From positions 4,466,501 to 4,530,500 of the forward strand of contig CM034128.1 of assembly GCA_019914995.1 (NCBI GenBank): a stretch of DNA of 64,000 bases, read 5' to 3'. Each line of letters starts with the position of its first letter. Within the stretch, counting starts at the first letter, position 1. A program made the translations under genes and the position numbers. Shown here in pieces: positions 24,658 to 37,734 of the stretch. The DNA comes from Acanthochlamys bracteata. Its lineage: Eukaryota; Streptophyta; Magnoliopsida; Pandanales; Velloziaceae. Under the pieces are notes generated by a model. That model was not told the DNA's origin and ran no database searches. It saw only the letters and a program-made list of their open reading frames with translations.

Positions 24658-26165
24658 TGAAGTCAAGAATATTATATAACAACAAATAACAAAACAACAT
24701 TTAGTTACAACTGGATAACTCAAATAACCTATAAAGAATATCTACCAGTATCAGATACCTCGCATTTAGGAAGGACTGAACGTAGAAAACAGATGTCTTG
24801 CTCTATAAATCTGAAGTTAGCAATCAACCTGATGCATTCTTCGAGACCAGCAAAAACGGTATATTCACCGCCAAAAGGGTTCTTGCGGAAATAAAGATCG
24901 AACCTAAAATTTATAAAATGAAAGTTATTCTAAACATCAGCTGATTTTTTAACATGTACCTTTTCTGCAACATGTACATATAAGACAAGAAGATGACCTC
25001 AAAGGCCAGTATCTTTTTGAGATACAGAATAACCATATGCATTTGTTTGGCAGCAAAGTGAATATCATTTAGCAATTCACCCGCATCACATTAAAAGGTT
25101 ATGATTCAAGAATGAAAATTCTAAATATCCTGCTCTTTTCATTAACCATTCCATCATCATTATTAATGTAATATCCTTCTCCTTACATGACACTTTGTCT
25201 AAGTGTAAGTTTTAAGAAGAATTTTAAAGCAATCTGGGTTCAAATATTCTTTAAAACAGATAGAGATAATGGTAACTAACAAGATCTATCCTCTATTAAA
25301 ATATAGAAATTCTAATTTAATATGCCACTTGTCCAAGTTAGATCTTCTTATTCACAAACTAAAAATAAGTACTATCCAACTTCAAAATTTTTCAATCTCG
25401 ATACCTTTCAGACACATAATGACCAAGTTGTGCACTTGTCCTATAATATTAGGTGCCCTTTGGGAATGCCATTATTATCTATCTGGACTCATCAGAATCT
25501 TACAAGAAGTCGGTGATTATGAGAGGAACGTAGCAAATAAACAAGGGAGATAACACAAGCATACAATTAATTTTTAAAGACTCATCCAAGTAAAGGTTCC
25601 TAATAAGAACAAGTGGAGTACGTCGAGTCACATCCATCAGACAGTAATCAAACTACAACCGAAAAGATATTAGATTAAAAAAACTGATATTTAAAATCAA
25701 CAACGAAACAACTGCTAGTAAAAACCATCCAGCTCATGCAATGATTCCAAGTTTATCAGAAACACTCCAATCTACAGAAACCAAATCTTTTATCAAGTAA
25801 TTAAAATGCAGAAACCAGGAACACAACAGCAATGAATGATCGAAAGAAAAGCTCAATACAAATTCAATTCATTATTGGATTAAGCCGATAGTAACAGGAC
25901 TAGATTCATACCTACCGAATTTTTGCAAACATGACACAGAGAGAAAGAGATAGAGAGCTTACACGGCGCGTTCCTGATGCTTGCCAGCTTTCCAGTAAGC
26001 GTAAGCCATAGTAAACTGATAAAGATCAGTCAGCAACGGTGTTACCATAGGATTCGTCGTAGGACAAATCTCCTCCGTCGATCCGTTCGCCGCAGGTGAA
26101 ATCGATCCGTTGGACTCCGCGTCTCTCGATTTCATGTTTTCCAGCGATCTATTGAACTTTTTCAT
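19659..26165 (-). CDS. NAPRT: Nicotinate phosphoribosyltransferase
   Basis: Exons: 25963-26165, 24759-24903, 24167-24286, 23848-23982, 23687-23748, 23368-23443, 23119-23220, 22356-22472, 21642-21700, 21103-21277, 20751-20885, 20572-20670, 20122-20230, 19824-19936, 19659-19736; 1728 nt, 575 aa, close to the plant family length. Start chosen at 26165 ([12 protein letters not shown]) as the first ATG in frame; a second Met lies ten codons in. Family blocks seen in order: [107 protein letters not shown], and the end [19 protein letters not shown]. The enzyme joins nicotinate to phosphoribosyl pyrophosphate with ATP use, giving nicotinate mononucleotide in the Preiss-Handler route of NAD salvage. 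The junction of exons 13 and 14 (SSSKSREP) is the least certain. No lesion seen. Confidence 0.95.
24597..24658. repeat. (GATA)n microsatellite in NAPRT intron 2
   Basis: TATATA grades into GATATA and then about ten GATA units, within the intron between NAPRT exons 2 and 3. Likely length-polymorphic. Confidence 0.9.
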
Positions 26166-27309
26166 GCGACAAACAGGAAGAGAAAGAAGAAAACAAATTA
26201 ACGGATGCAAGAGCGCTTAAATAGACGGCGGCGGATTGGTAATATAAACCGGCAGGTGAGCGAAAGAGAGCTGGAATAAGTGCCGGCATTGATTTTACTC
26301 TATGTTTTGCATAGGCCACACGTTAATTGTACAAGAACAGAACAAAAGTTATTGATTGGCGTTAGAAATTGGTAGCTGATTTTTTATGTTAAGTGACTGG
26401 AGGCGTTCCGGCAACAAGAGCTCCGCCGTAGTAGGAGGCCGTCTGTGCGGGACTTTGGGGCCACAAATTTATAGAAAAACAAACGGCAATAATATTTGTC
26501 CACGTGGGAAAATACTATTGGTTTGAATAAATTCAATAGCGGTGGCTATAATTACCGGTTGTTTTGGGGCGGGCTAGGGATAGCTTGTCAGAAACTTAAG
26601 GTTTATTTGATTAAATACTCAAATCTATTTTTTTAACCATCTTTTTAAAATTTATTTCTAATATGTTTGGCAAGGAAAAATTAAAATCCTCACCGTTCAG
26701 TTTTTAGTTTTAAGTCAAACTTTATTTCAAACTTTTATTTTAATCTTACAGTGTAATTTTAAATATATTCGTACAAGATTACGAAGAAATATTAATTTAA
26801 AAATACTAAAATCTTGTTATATATATAAATAAATATTAATATTAAATAGAATTTAATATAGTAAAAATTTACTAGAAAAAGTAGCTAAAGTTATACAAAA
26901 AATTTAATAATATATGCTCAAGCAGAGTTACTAAAAATCACACAAATTAACAATATATTTAACAAATACTTTTTAAAATATGTTATACTCGGATCCGTTA
27001 AAGTAGTAATCTCTCATTTAAAACATTTCAATTTGAATCCCAATAAAAAAATTTTTAATTTTCAAGAAAAAATTTAATTGGATCAAGTGTGACTTGTATT
27101 GTTTTGAAACAAATGGATTTGTGCTACTATATATTGGTAGCATTGGCTCGAACTTTTTTCAATAAATTGTTACTATATTTGAGCTTAGTATTTTATTCTT
27201 CTTTTGTCTAAATAAATGGAGTTTATTTTATTTGTTTTCCCAACTAAATGAGATTAGAAAAAACAATTTTAAAGGAGGCCTAGAGAAACTAATTTGAGTT
27301 GGATGTGAA
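26166..27309. other. NAPRT promoter region and AT-rich flank
   Basis: The first few hundred bases are the NAPRT leader and promoter. The remainder is AT-rich, with no gene or clear repeat recognised. Confidence 0.5.
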
Positions 27310-27409
27310 CAATTTCATCTGCCCCACAAGATATAAAATAATCCATTCTGATTCTTTTTTCTAGAACTCTATTTTTCTCTTTTGATATTTTATAATTTTT
27401 TAAATGGGC

Positions 27410-27452
27410 TTCAAAAATTATTTCAATCTTATATTATATTATTCAATACAAT

Positions 27453-27483
<31 letters not shown>

Positions 27484-30400
27484 TTAATTACTTCTTACAT
27501 CAAGCTTTATATATAATTAAATTTTTAAATAAATAAAAATATCTAATTTTAAGTAAATACATATAAAATAATTAAGAAACAATATTGTCTTCTTCTAATT
27601 AAGATTCGTTGTTATTAAGCTATTGTAAGTTCTAATTAAGATCACCCTTAAAGACAAAATTATTGTAAAGGTATTAATTTTTTCAAGTAGTTCAAAAATC
27701 TCGTAATAATCTACTCTATAGGTCAATGAGTTATTTCTTTACCATTAATATTGTTTTATACCTTTCGATGGTTGTATCTATTTTATGTTTGGTTATGTAC
27801 ACGTACTTACAGTAAACTGCTTTGTTTCTTCTGTTAGTGATAGTATCTTTCAAGTTAAATTTTTCAAAGCAACATGCATCTCTTCATTCATAATATTAGT
27901 CCACATAAAATCAGATAAATCTTCTCTAGTGCTAGAAAGAAGAGTCACAACTATTTGATTAATGAAATCAGCATATGATAGGAACAGTTTGTGAGAAGAC
28001 GAATGATTAGCAATAGGACTCGAAATTCTTTCTTTTGGTGAATATCTTTAATGAGATTTTCTACAATTTTTTTATGTGGCAACTAATATTTCTGTTAACA
28101 ATGTTAGGTTTAATTATAATAATATTCTCAATCTTAGTATTTACATCGGTGATATTTTTAGAAATTTGAGCAGGTATTATAGAATGCGAAAGAGGGATTT
28201 CTTCTACAACTTTAGCTCTCTGCACCTCTTTCGTTTTTTTTGGTTCAAATTCAGCAGTCCTAATCTCATTCGATATGAGTCATGACTCAGACAATTCTCA
28301 AACATTCCTCAATATGTGTGCTGAATTTAACATTAACTCAATTCATATTTTTCACACCTTATATCTTCTCCTGAAGATCTAAATATGATATCGATATGAC
28401 AAACTACATTTCTGATTTTAGAAATGTCGCATCTATAGTTACAAAAGTATAGTGTGTCGAAGGATGATAGCAACGATAACTTTTTTATTGAAAATTATAA
28501 CAAAAAAAAACACAATTAAAAAATCATGAACTTAATTTATCACTTTAAGTCTGTTGTAAATGATGTATTAATGCAACAGAAATAAAAATTCGAGTTAAAA
28601 GTGAGAGTACAGAAGTTATACTAATAAATATAGATAAAACTTCAAATGATGTCTGAAAATTCAGCACTATAAAATGCATGCAGTTAATCAAATAAACTGC
28701 AGATTGAACTGCATCTATCTAATAATATTTTAGACCATGGGCATCAAATAATAAACCACTGACAGTCTGTAATATATGTCAATATTTTTTTTCAACTATT
28801 CCATTTTATTATAATGTGTGTAGATAAGAACTTTCATTAATAATATCATGCTTACGAAGATAAGAGTTCAAAGAGCTATTAGCATCATCTCCCCAATTAT
28901 CAGAGCGAAAGATTGAAATAGAAAAGAAAATTTGAGTTTACACAATCATATAAAATTGCACAAATATATCTATTACATTATTATTTGCTGTTAAAAATAT
29001 ATAATCATTTCATGCATGTACAATAATCCACAAAAATCACAAATTATATAATGCTAGTGTCATAATCGAAGAAAATTTCCAAACATTCCAATGCACTAAT
29101 TTAAATAGAGTTATTTTTTTATTCATAACAAAAAAATACAACAATTAATAACTCTTAGCAAGAAGATAAGCTTCACACCTTATAAATAACGTATATAGCT
29201 AAAAGAAACACGACCTAATCGTCGATACAAAATCTAAACTTTATTTCTCTTTTCAATATGTCAGTATCAGATCCACAAATATTATGAACACTTCTATTAT
29301 TGATATCATCCAAATAATATAAGCTTTCTCTTTTACTATCACGCCTAATAATCTCATGTGTTTGGATATCCTAAAATAAATAAAATTATGGGTACAATGG
29401 AACAATTCAATTTAATTGCTAAGTGGTTTGTCCAATAGACAAAAAATTACTTGATAAAAAAGGAACAAGTAAGCAATTTTGTAAAGATAAAAATGGTGTC
29501 AATATCATTGTCCTAGATACGTGTCGCCATTAACATATACGATATTATGTCTAACTAGAGTGGTCGTGGTATGAAAATTTTTCGGATCAAATATTATATA
29601 ATCCGTAACTCCAGAGCATAAAATCAATTTCTTATATATTTGTTAGAATCTGAAATAATATTTAGATAACATGTTTGGTTACATGAAAAGTTTGAACTAA
29701 CCGTTATTTTTTTTTTCAATTCTTCCTACCAATCTGAATATCTAATTAATTTAAATCATGAACATCTATTATGGCCAAACTTATCATAATATATACATTG
29801 CTTCATTTCTCCTTCTTTTTTTTTTATAATCTGTCGGGCCTAATCAATAAGGCCGGGTCGGATTAGACAATGCAAATCGGGCCAGAATTATGTGGTCCGG
29901 AACGGGTATAGTTTCAACATGTCGAGTTTGGTTTGATCTAGTTGGACTGGTGAGGGATCAATTCAGACCAGTCTCGTCTGGTTCAGCTATGTGATCTGGT
30001 CGTCGGCCAGTCTAACTATGGTTCGGTCTTTTCGGATTCGATTCAGACCAATCTGGTCGGGTTCAGCTAGGTGGTCAGATCAGTTCAGCCGGTCTAACTC
30101 TGGTTCGATCAGTTCGGTTCTAGCAATTTGCAGCAACAGTGTTCGGCGAGCAACGATGAGCAGCAATAGTGCAAGCAGTAATAGCGACAAGCAACTGTAA
30201 GTAATTGACAAAGCCGTAGCGAGCAACAGCGGGTAGTGACTGAGATCGAATTCGCTAGAGAAAGTCAGTAAGGGTAGCGACGAGGCAGCAATAGTGAAGC
30301 AGCAACAATCAGCGTCGAATTTGGGTGCTAAAGATGACGGCGGCGATCGTGGTAACAGCGGAGGTGCGACATTTCCTAGTTTGGCACCGGTGTGGCGGTG

Positions 30401-30900
30401 TTGTATTTCGGTGGCAGCGCGCAGTTAGATTTTTTTGATGTAAGTATGATCAAGTTGAATCACTAAATTTACAGAATTACTAACAATTACAATCGTATCT
30501 GCACAATCAAAGCGGATTAGTCTAGTGGAAATTTACTTGCCACAGTCGTTATCTATATTACGACGGCAACAAGTTAGAGTTTTTGCTCTCGTACTATAAT
30601 ACAACTATTTTAATCTTATATTATATTATTCAATAAAAATATATATATAAACTCATTATAATACTAAATAAGTAAAATTCTAAATAAAAAGTAATATCTA
30701 ATTCTAAAAATATATATTAATAATTAATGAAAAATATTTGAAATAATTATGTGCGGACTCATGCCAATAATAAATTAAAAATATTATTAGAAATAACTAT
30801 TAGAACTGAGCATATTATTTGTGAAAAAAATAAGTAATATAAAAATTTTTAAGTAAAATATAAAATTTTATTTTATTTTTAATAAGAGAAGTTGAGTTTT
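27410..30900 (-). mobile_element. Decayed Ty1/copia LTR retrotransposon, RT largely deleted
   Basis: LTR remnants: a ~45-bp match (ATCTTATATTATATTATTCA...) occurs near 27425 and again near 30612. Next to the right copy, 30585-30596 reads GCTCTCGTACTA, a damaged reverse complement of the initiator-Met primer site GCTCTGATACCA. The element therefore runs on the minus strand, with its 5' LTR on the right. Order of remnants right to left: GAG-pre-integrase (LLVPFLSSNFLSIGQTT, about 29440-29500; RESLYYLDD near 29310), integrase core (FRSDNWGDD near 28900, ending in multiple stops), pol region preceding RT (SPIANHSSSHKLFLSYADF near 28000; MNEEM near 27875), and the RT start (YRVDYYEIFELLEKINTF near 27720). 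Past that point the RT/RNase H is missing and LTR-like sequence follows. Many stops make it non-functional. Outer boundaries are approximate. Confidence 0.75.
29825..30430. repeat. GC-richer repetitive block inside the copia element
   Basis: This block contrasts with its AT-rich surroundings. It holds repeated variants of GATTCAGACCAGTCTGGTC and GGTTCAGCTAGGTGGTC, then a stretch of AGCAACAG-type repeats. It sits where the leader and gag of the copia element should be, but no gag zinc knuckle could be read. It may be a separate insertion. Confidence 0.4.
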
Positions 30901-31092
30901 TGCTCTAATTTTTTTTTGCTCTAGTTTCCTCTTAGATTGCCATCTATTATATTTATTTTTGACTCACACGTACTTAAGTACTTTACAGCTTTATTAAAAC
31001 AGGATTGTGTAATTACTCCTTAGTATTTAGTTTGTGCCTTTGATCAACGGTGCCTTTGGTTCATTCTTGACTAGTCCGCCGCCGTGAATTCT

Positions 31093-31547
31093 AAGGGTTT
31101 GTTTGAAATTTATAGGTAAGAAATAAGAATAAAAGTACGGATAGAAAATAATAGTTAGTTAATTTTATGATGTTTAGATATATAGTAAGAGTAATAAATT
31201 AATTATATTTGAATAGATGGATAAATAAATGAGTAATAAAAATAAACTTTAAACAAAAAATTCAAATGCTCTTTTTTATATTAATATTACTTTTGTTAAT
31301 ATAACTTAAACTAATTTATTAATATAGTTTTAAATAACTTTATTAATAAAATTTTAGATTAATTTTTATATTAATCTAAAATTATATCAACTATTAAATA
31401 TAAAAATAAATCATATAATTTTATTATTTTCTCTGCCAACTAAAACTAATTAAAATTAAATATATATAAAAATTTAAATTATTATAACAAAAAATAACAT
31501 ATCTTAATTTAAAAAAATTAAATAAAAATAAATATTAAGAAATATTA

Positions 31548-31595
<48 letters not shown>

Positions 31596-32512
31596 GAATA
31601 AACGGGGAATCAAATTTGTTTTTTTGTCACCACGTGTGCTCACCAATTTGTTGGGTATATATTTAACTATGTAATAGTGAGAAGGAATTGGGAGAGTTCT
31701 TTATCCTTTCCTTTAATGAAGAGTTTTTAAACATAAGTAGGGATGGGAAATGCGTTAACTTTACTATCCATTTCCATCCATATCCACCTATTTAACGGTA
31801 TGTTTGAATATATAGTTAAAAAATAAGAGTAAGAGGATAGATTGAAAAAATAATAGTATGACAGATATAAAAGGATAACTATTTAACTTTATAATATTTG
31901 GATATATAGTAAGAGTAAAAAACTAACTATATTTGGAAAGATAAGTAACTGAATGAGTAAAAGAAGTAAATTTTTTTATAAAAAACTTAAACGACCTTTT
32001 TATTTATATAAATCTAACTTTTATTATATAATTTAAGTAATATAATTTAAACTAACTTTATTAATATATGTTTTAGATTAATTTTTTATATTAATTTAAT
32101 TTTGTATTAGATATAATTTAACAAAATTAAATAAATTTTAAGTTAAAAAATTTGATCATATAGTTTTATTATTTTCTCTACAAACTAAAATCAATTAAAT
32201 TTAAATAAATATAAAATTATAAATTATATAATAAAAACTAATATATATTAATTAAAATAAATATTTAATTAAAAAATATATAATTAAGATAAATATTAAA
32301 AAATTAAAAAAATAAAAGGACAAAAAGGAAACCAAAATTGCTTTCTCATTTGTCACCATATGTACTCACCAATTTGGTGGGTACACAATTCACCATAAAA
32401 TATGGTGAGGGAATAGGAACAATTTCCTTTCTTTTTTTTTAATGAAATCAAAACAAACATAGTTACACATGCGAATTACTTTATTTTCACTATCCTTTTT
32501 CATGTGTACCTA
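31093..32512. repeat. Tandem pair of diverged ~700-bp units
   Basis: Copy 1 is about 31093-31790 and copy 2 about 31795-32512. Shared landmarks in the same order: GTTTGAA(T/A)(A)T(A)TAG at the start; ATATATAGTAAGAGTAA(A/T)AA; TTTGTCACCA then CTCACCAATTTG(T/G)TGGGTA; TCCTTT..TTAATGAA; and (A)ACATA(A)GT near the end. The copies have diverged by point changes and indels. Copy 1 contains an (AAT)n microsatellite at about 31550-31594 that copy 2 lacks. No ORF. Could be a true tandem duplication or two adjacent insertions of one non-autonomous element. Confidence 0.65.
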
Positions 32513-32778
32513 CAATACAAATAATGCATAAGTGTGTTTGGTTGTTGTGCCATTACAGCGAAATCTGAGCCCACTTATAGGAAGAGTCGGAGTTCATGGA
32601 AATTATATCTAAATTTAAGCGCAAATATATTTTTCTAAAGATAGCAATTGATTTGAAATTTTAATTCAAAATAGACCATTTATTTAGATTAAGGTTGAGA
32701 ATTTTATTCCTAGCAAATATATAGGTTGGATTAATATTGAACAAAATTGACTCCATTATTAAATAGACCAATCCGAAT
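32513..32778. other. Short intergenic spacer
   Basis: AT-rich DNA between the tandem pair and the miniature LTR element. It carries the motif ACAAAATTGAC at 32740-32750, which reappears directly after the second LTR. Nothing else seen. Confidence 0.4.
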
Positions 32779-33339
32779 TGTTAGGCATCCAAGTTAGGTT
32801 AGGTCCGGATTAGAAGCGTGTGGGCTTGATGGACTCGAGTGATAGACAGACTAGTTAATTTGAAGATGGATCAGCAATTCATCTTAGGTTGGGCCAAGTG
32901 GACCCTAATTTGGTGTGCTTAACAGTTCACACCCTTTAATAGTCTCACATTGACTGAGTGTTGAAATATGTCTGTGCTTATAAGTGGAGGATGCTAATTC
33001 TTACGAGGTTGATCAATCCTTTTAGTGTGGGAACAGATCTCATAATTGGTATCAGAGTCCGGTGGGGTGGAGTCACCAGATGTGTTGCTAGAAGGAAGAT
33101 TGTTGGGCCTCTAAGTTATGCTAGGTCTGAATTAGTAGCGTGTGGGGTTGATGAGTTCGAGTGAAAAACAGGCTAGTTAACTTGCACGTGAGCCAGCAAC
33201 TCGCATTGAGTTTGGCCAAGTGGACCCTAATTTGAATGTTTGATGGGCTTAACAGCCCATGCTCACTAATAGTCCCACATGCTGGGTGCTGTAATGAGTA
33301 TGTGTTTATAAGTGGGAAATACTAACCCTGCACGGGTCG
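32779..33339 (+). mobile_element. TRIM-like miniature LTR retrotransposon
   Basis: Two direct repeats flank a tiny interior. LTR1 is about 32779-33042, starting TGTTAGGCATCC and ending in CA. LTR2 starts at 33101 with TGTTGGGCCTCT and can be followed to about 33339, so its last ~25 bases are missing or unrecognisable. Shared blocks include AGCGTGTGGG, GGCCAAGTGGACCCTAATTT, AATAGTC(T/C)CACAT and TTATAAGTGG. Between them, TGGTATCAGAGT (33047-33058) is one base off the plant initiator-Met tRNA primer site TGGTATCAGAGC. GAAGGAAGA directly before LTR2 fits a polypurine tract. The interior is only about 58 bp, even smaller than usual for TRIMs, and has no coding capacity, so any transposition would have used enzymes of another LTR element. 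Confidence 0.8.
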
Positions 33340-36300
33340 ACAAAATTGACCTACTAATAAAGAATTCTTTTCTAATATTATTTTATTATATAATAAAATT
33401 TTGACAATAAAAAATTAATAATAATAATTTATAAATTATTAAGTTATATTATATTTGTAATCAATCATTTACTTTTATGTCTTAAAAAGATAATGTAAAA
33501 TAAAAATTATAATATTTTTTTCGAAAACATTACTATATAAGTGTTTTCTTATTGACGAATTTGGAATTTGTAAAAATATTTTTATGAATTTATTAGCTAG
33601 TTATGTCTATTAAAATTTTTATCGAAAGTTTGAATTTTATAATAAAAATAAAATTTCAGTGGTCATAAAATTTCTTATTGACGTATTTATAAGTAAAATT
33701 CCTTATTGACGTATATAAATATTTCAGCCGTCAATACATATTTTCATAAAATAAAAATAAAAAAATTTCTTAAAACATTCAAACGATCGATGAAAATACT
33801 AAATAATGCAAATTTCGACGAACACTCACCATATCTTTTAAATAAAAATATCGTGCATATTTATTCTAACTAATTTTATAATTTCACTCAAAATTAAAAA
33901 TAAGAATTAAGAATTAAAATATTTAATTATTAAATAAGTTGGCTTAAATTTGACTCGATTACTTAATAGATTAAGTTAGAATTGACAATTTTGATCCATA
34001 TAAATTTATAATTTAAGTTAAAAATAAATAATTTAATTCTATTATTAAATTAAACGATTCGAATCCGATATACCATCCAAATTGTCACTTTTTTTTCTTA
34101 TATGATAAGGTTACGTATTTTAATCCATCCTCCACTGCAGCAAGAGAGAGAAATAACTCGTCTCAATTTAATTTTACTAAATTTTGTTTAATCCATTTTT
34201 AAATATTTACAAACCTACAATTGGAGCACACGAGTAACATATACATTCGAGTAACAACTAAACCACTACGATGCAGTAGTGCCTACTATCTATAATTAAA
34301 AGTTCTACCATTTATTAAATTATTATTTTGTACTTATCACTGTTAATTTTAATTTTATTTTGTATTTTCATATAATTTTTGTATTATTCTAAAAATGCTT
34401 TTAAAATTAAAAAATAGATGAATTGCATGATTAACTTTTATATGCATAATTAGGATTTTTAATAAAAACTTAAGTTCATTTCGAAAAGTTTGAAAATAAA
34501 TTTTTCTTTAAAATTTTTTTTATTTTAAGCACTTTCACACGTTCACTCGGAGCTGTCTTTTGTATTGTTTTTCATTTCCATCGGCTTTCGCTTGGCTATG
34601 TCTATTAACACTTGAAATTATGACGTTCCGATTTTAGATCATAGTTATAAAAATCAGATCAGACGTTGAACGGAAATACTATTAGATCAACGAATTGACT
34701 TGTCAGATCAAGAATATTAAAACGTAAACGACAGCGCGAAAGCTTATTATTTTTCTTTATTAGAAAACACAGAAAAAAAAATTAACTAATAAAAAACATA
34801 GAAGAGCAACAAAAATATTTTAAATAATAAATTTTAAAAAAATCTTTGTTTTAAATAATTTTATTAATTTTTTATAATTTAACAGAATTAATAATATAAA
34901 AATTAAAATTACTAATAATAAATATTATAAATAAAATATAACAAATTTATTATTTTGTATTATCATATTTAAATACTAAATTATATATTATTTTTAATAT
35001 AAAACTAGTAATAATAATTTTTGTATCAAATATATCACAAATTTAAATTTTTTATAATTTTAATTTTAATCTGATTTGATTCGGATGAACGGATCGATTG
35101 ATTCAGATCGAGTCGAAATAGATCGAAACAAATCGATTACGTATATAATTTTATTATTAATCTGTACCAATTTGCGCTCCGAATTTACGGTTTTTTTGAA
35201 CTGAATTTTACAATTATGCTTTATGCTTTAGGTATTTGAGATATTCTCACGAACTATATTTGTATCAAATATTTATTTAAAATAATAAGTACCGGAAAGC
35301 TATGACAAACGTTCCTCGGTAAGTACATGCATGTCAGAAGACTCCAAACGAGTTACTGGTGCTCGCTTATTTGAGGTTGGTAAAACAATGTTTTCGACGA
35401 AGGAACACATGCCTCCAATTCCTTGATCAATCACTATATGGGCCGAACAAGGCCCAAACAACCCATGTGGTTCCTTGTTTGCTTAACCTCTACCATGCGT
35501 CGACATGGACCGGCCCGATAATTTGTCCATACGTTAACCAAATCCAAGGAAACAAAAAAAAACAAGCATTTGTCAGTTCGCATGAAACCAAACGAGAGAC
35601 CGATTTGATATTTTGACCACCGTTTTCCTCGCGTCACATCAATCTATCTCTTCTGTTATGACCTATTTAGATACGACGTATGTAAATAAAGTAAGAGTAA
35701 TATAAACTTATAAATACATTATTTATTATTTTATTTTATTGAGTGTATATTAATAAGATAATCGAAGTAACGAATTATTTTTATTTCATTAAAAAATAAG
35801 ATTAAAGATCTGAAATGGTCTTATTAGAGTCTGAAATTTTGAAAATTTCATATCTATATTATGAGAAATAAAATCTAGTGTAAAAAAGAATTAATTTTTC
35901 ATATGCACTGTAACAAATTATTTTTTATATAAGAATAATTAGAAAAGGTTTTATTTTTTAGTACTTTATGAAAGAGTTACCATATAAAAATAAAAATAAG
36001 TAAACAATTTTTTAAATTTTTTTATTCTTATTTATTTCAAGCCAAACATATCTTTAGATTGCAAATTATCAAAAAATATTGAGTATATCATTTAATGATA
36101 CTTTTTTTTATTTTAATATATGGTTGTGTTTTATGTTAAGAGTGTGTTTCGGTTATACAAAATTTACTTTTATATATTAGATTTGAAATTCGAATTTATC
36201 TTTTATATTTCATATTATCTAGAATCTAGGGAACTCATATCCAACATATTTTTTATCAATTCAATTTCAAATTATTTATATTTACTTTATATCAATTAAA

Positions 36301-37734
36301 AATAAATCCTAAATGAAGAATCGAATCTGTTCAATGAAAATTTTCTAAAGAAAAAATCTGCTGACCAATAGGTAACGATAAAAAGGGATGCAAATTATGA
36401 GCAAAAAGTGATTATTAATGAATACTGACTTGCAGATGATTGTTAACAGTTGGTAATTATATTCAAGAAGGCCCGTACCCATTTACAAGAAAACAGAGAG
36501 AGGAATTCCGTACCCATTACTGGGTCCAATGCAGTCAAACAAAAACAAATGCGAAGGCCCAATAAGTTGACAGCTGTAAACACGTGTGGTCAACAACCGG
36601 CACTTGCGGTCGAAGCTTGAATTAGTGGGCCCACCATAAAATTGCCCACTATGTCTGGTTGACTGGAAACACTTCGCCGGCCCATACGGACCACCTCCAC
36701 CCGCACGCGTGCGCTACGCGACGGCTTCCTTCATCTTCTGCCCACTCCCCAAAGATTCGTTTCTGGATAATTAATCTTCCGATGTGGCATCATGAAATCT
36801 GATCGAACTGCCATGTCAGCATTATATTGTCTTTGTGTTGAGATATGATTGGTTCGCTGGATGGTGTTTGATGCGCTGAGAAGGCACGGTCTTCAGAGAC
36901 ATTCATACCTGGTGCGGGGCCAGAGGCAGAGGAGTCGAAGAAGAAGAAATTTGGGCCCTGAACCGGATGTTTGACCGCCTACCTCAATAAGAATCTTGCA
37001 TAACAGCCGCTCGTTCTGTTATTGAGATTTGTAATATAGGTTGATCAGACGGTTGTCGTTGGGCTAAAAGTTGTGTGCCGACATTCACTTGGACCGGCGG
37101 TCGCGGTCGCTCGCTGTCTCACCCGAAACCCACGCAAGTACAAAGCCATGCCAAGAAAACATTAAAAATGAAAAGACATAACTGCGATCGACCTGTTTCG
37201 TATCTAGTTAATCCTAACCATGCGATTCATTTTGAACTCCAGATGAGGATGACTACTGGCTAGCAACTCATGATTCAGAAAAACAAAACTTGGCAAAATA
37301 TTTATGGTTGGCCTTTTTTTGACCATGGTAACAGTTATAAATAAAATCCACTCAGCGTAATCTAAATTGATTTCTACCGGTGAAAGAAAGGAGACATAGT
37401 TTAAATTCAGATGTCCAAGCAACTCCTCTCTTCGAAAAGTAGATGCATAATTTACTGCTGCCATAAATAACATACAACCATAATTAATACAACAAATCAA
37501 ACAAACAGTACAAAATACATTTAAATTGCCACAAATTATTATAAGAGCCCTGTTTTGCAAAATTACCTTTACAGGTTAATGAAACCAAAGAGCATGTGCC
37601 GCAAGCTAATACCATCCCGTGTGCCGCACGTGCGCGGAGTTCCCATAAGAACGCCCCCCGGTCTCGCGATTGTTGGAATAGTTATTAGTTAGAAACAAAA
37701 GAAAGCAAAGCAGAGTCGTAGCTAGTGGTGATCA
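33340..37734. other. Gene-poor intergenic DNA upstream of the U-box gene
   Basis: Mostly AT-rich and non-coding. The GC content rises at about 35340-35640 and 36480-37260 without a convincing coding exon; short ORFs there lack family similarity. The last ~120 bases are the probable leader and core promoter of the U-box gene. Confidence 0.5.

Noticed and set aside
24597..24658. Regular short repeats as a possible CRISPR-type array
   Set aside because: A simple (GATA)n microsatellite in a plant intron, with no spacers.
35359..35616. 85-codon plus-strand ORF near 35.4 kb
   Set aside because: Overlaps an equally long antisense ORF, has no recognisable domain and no splice-supported continuation.
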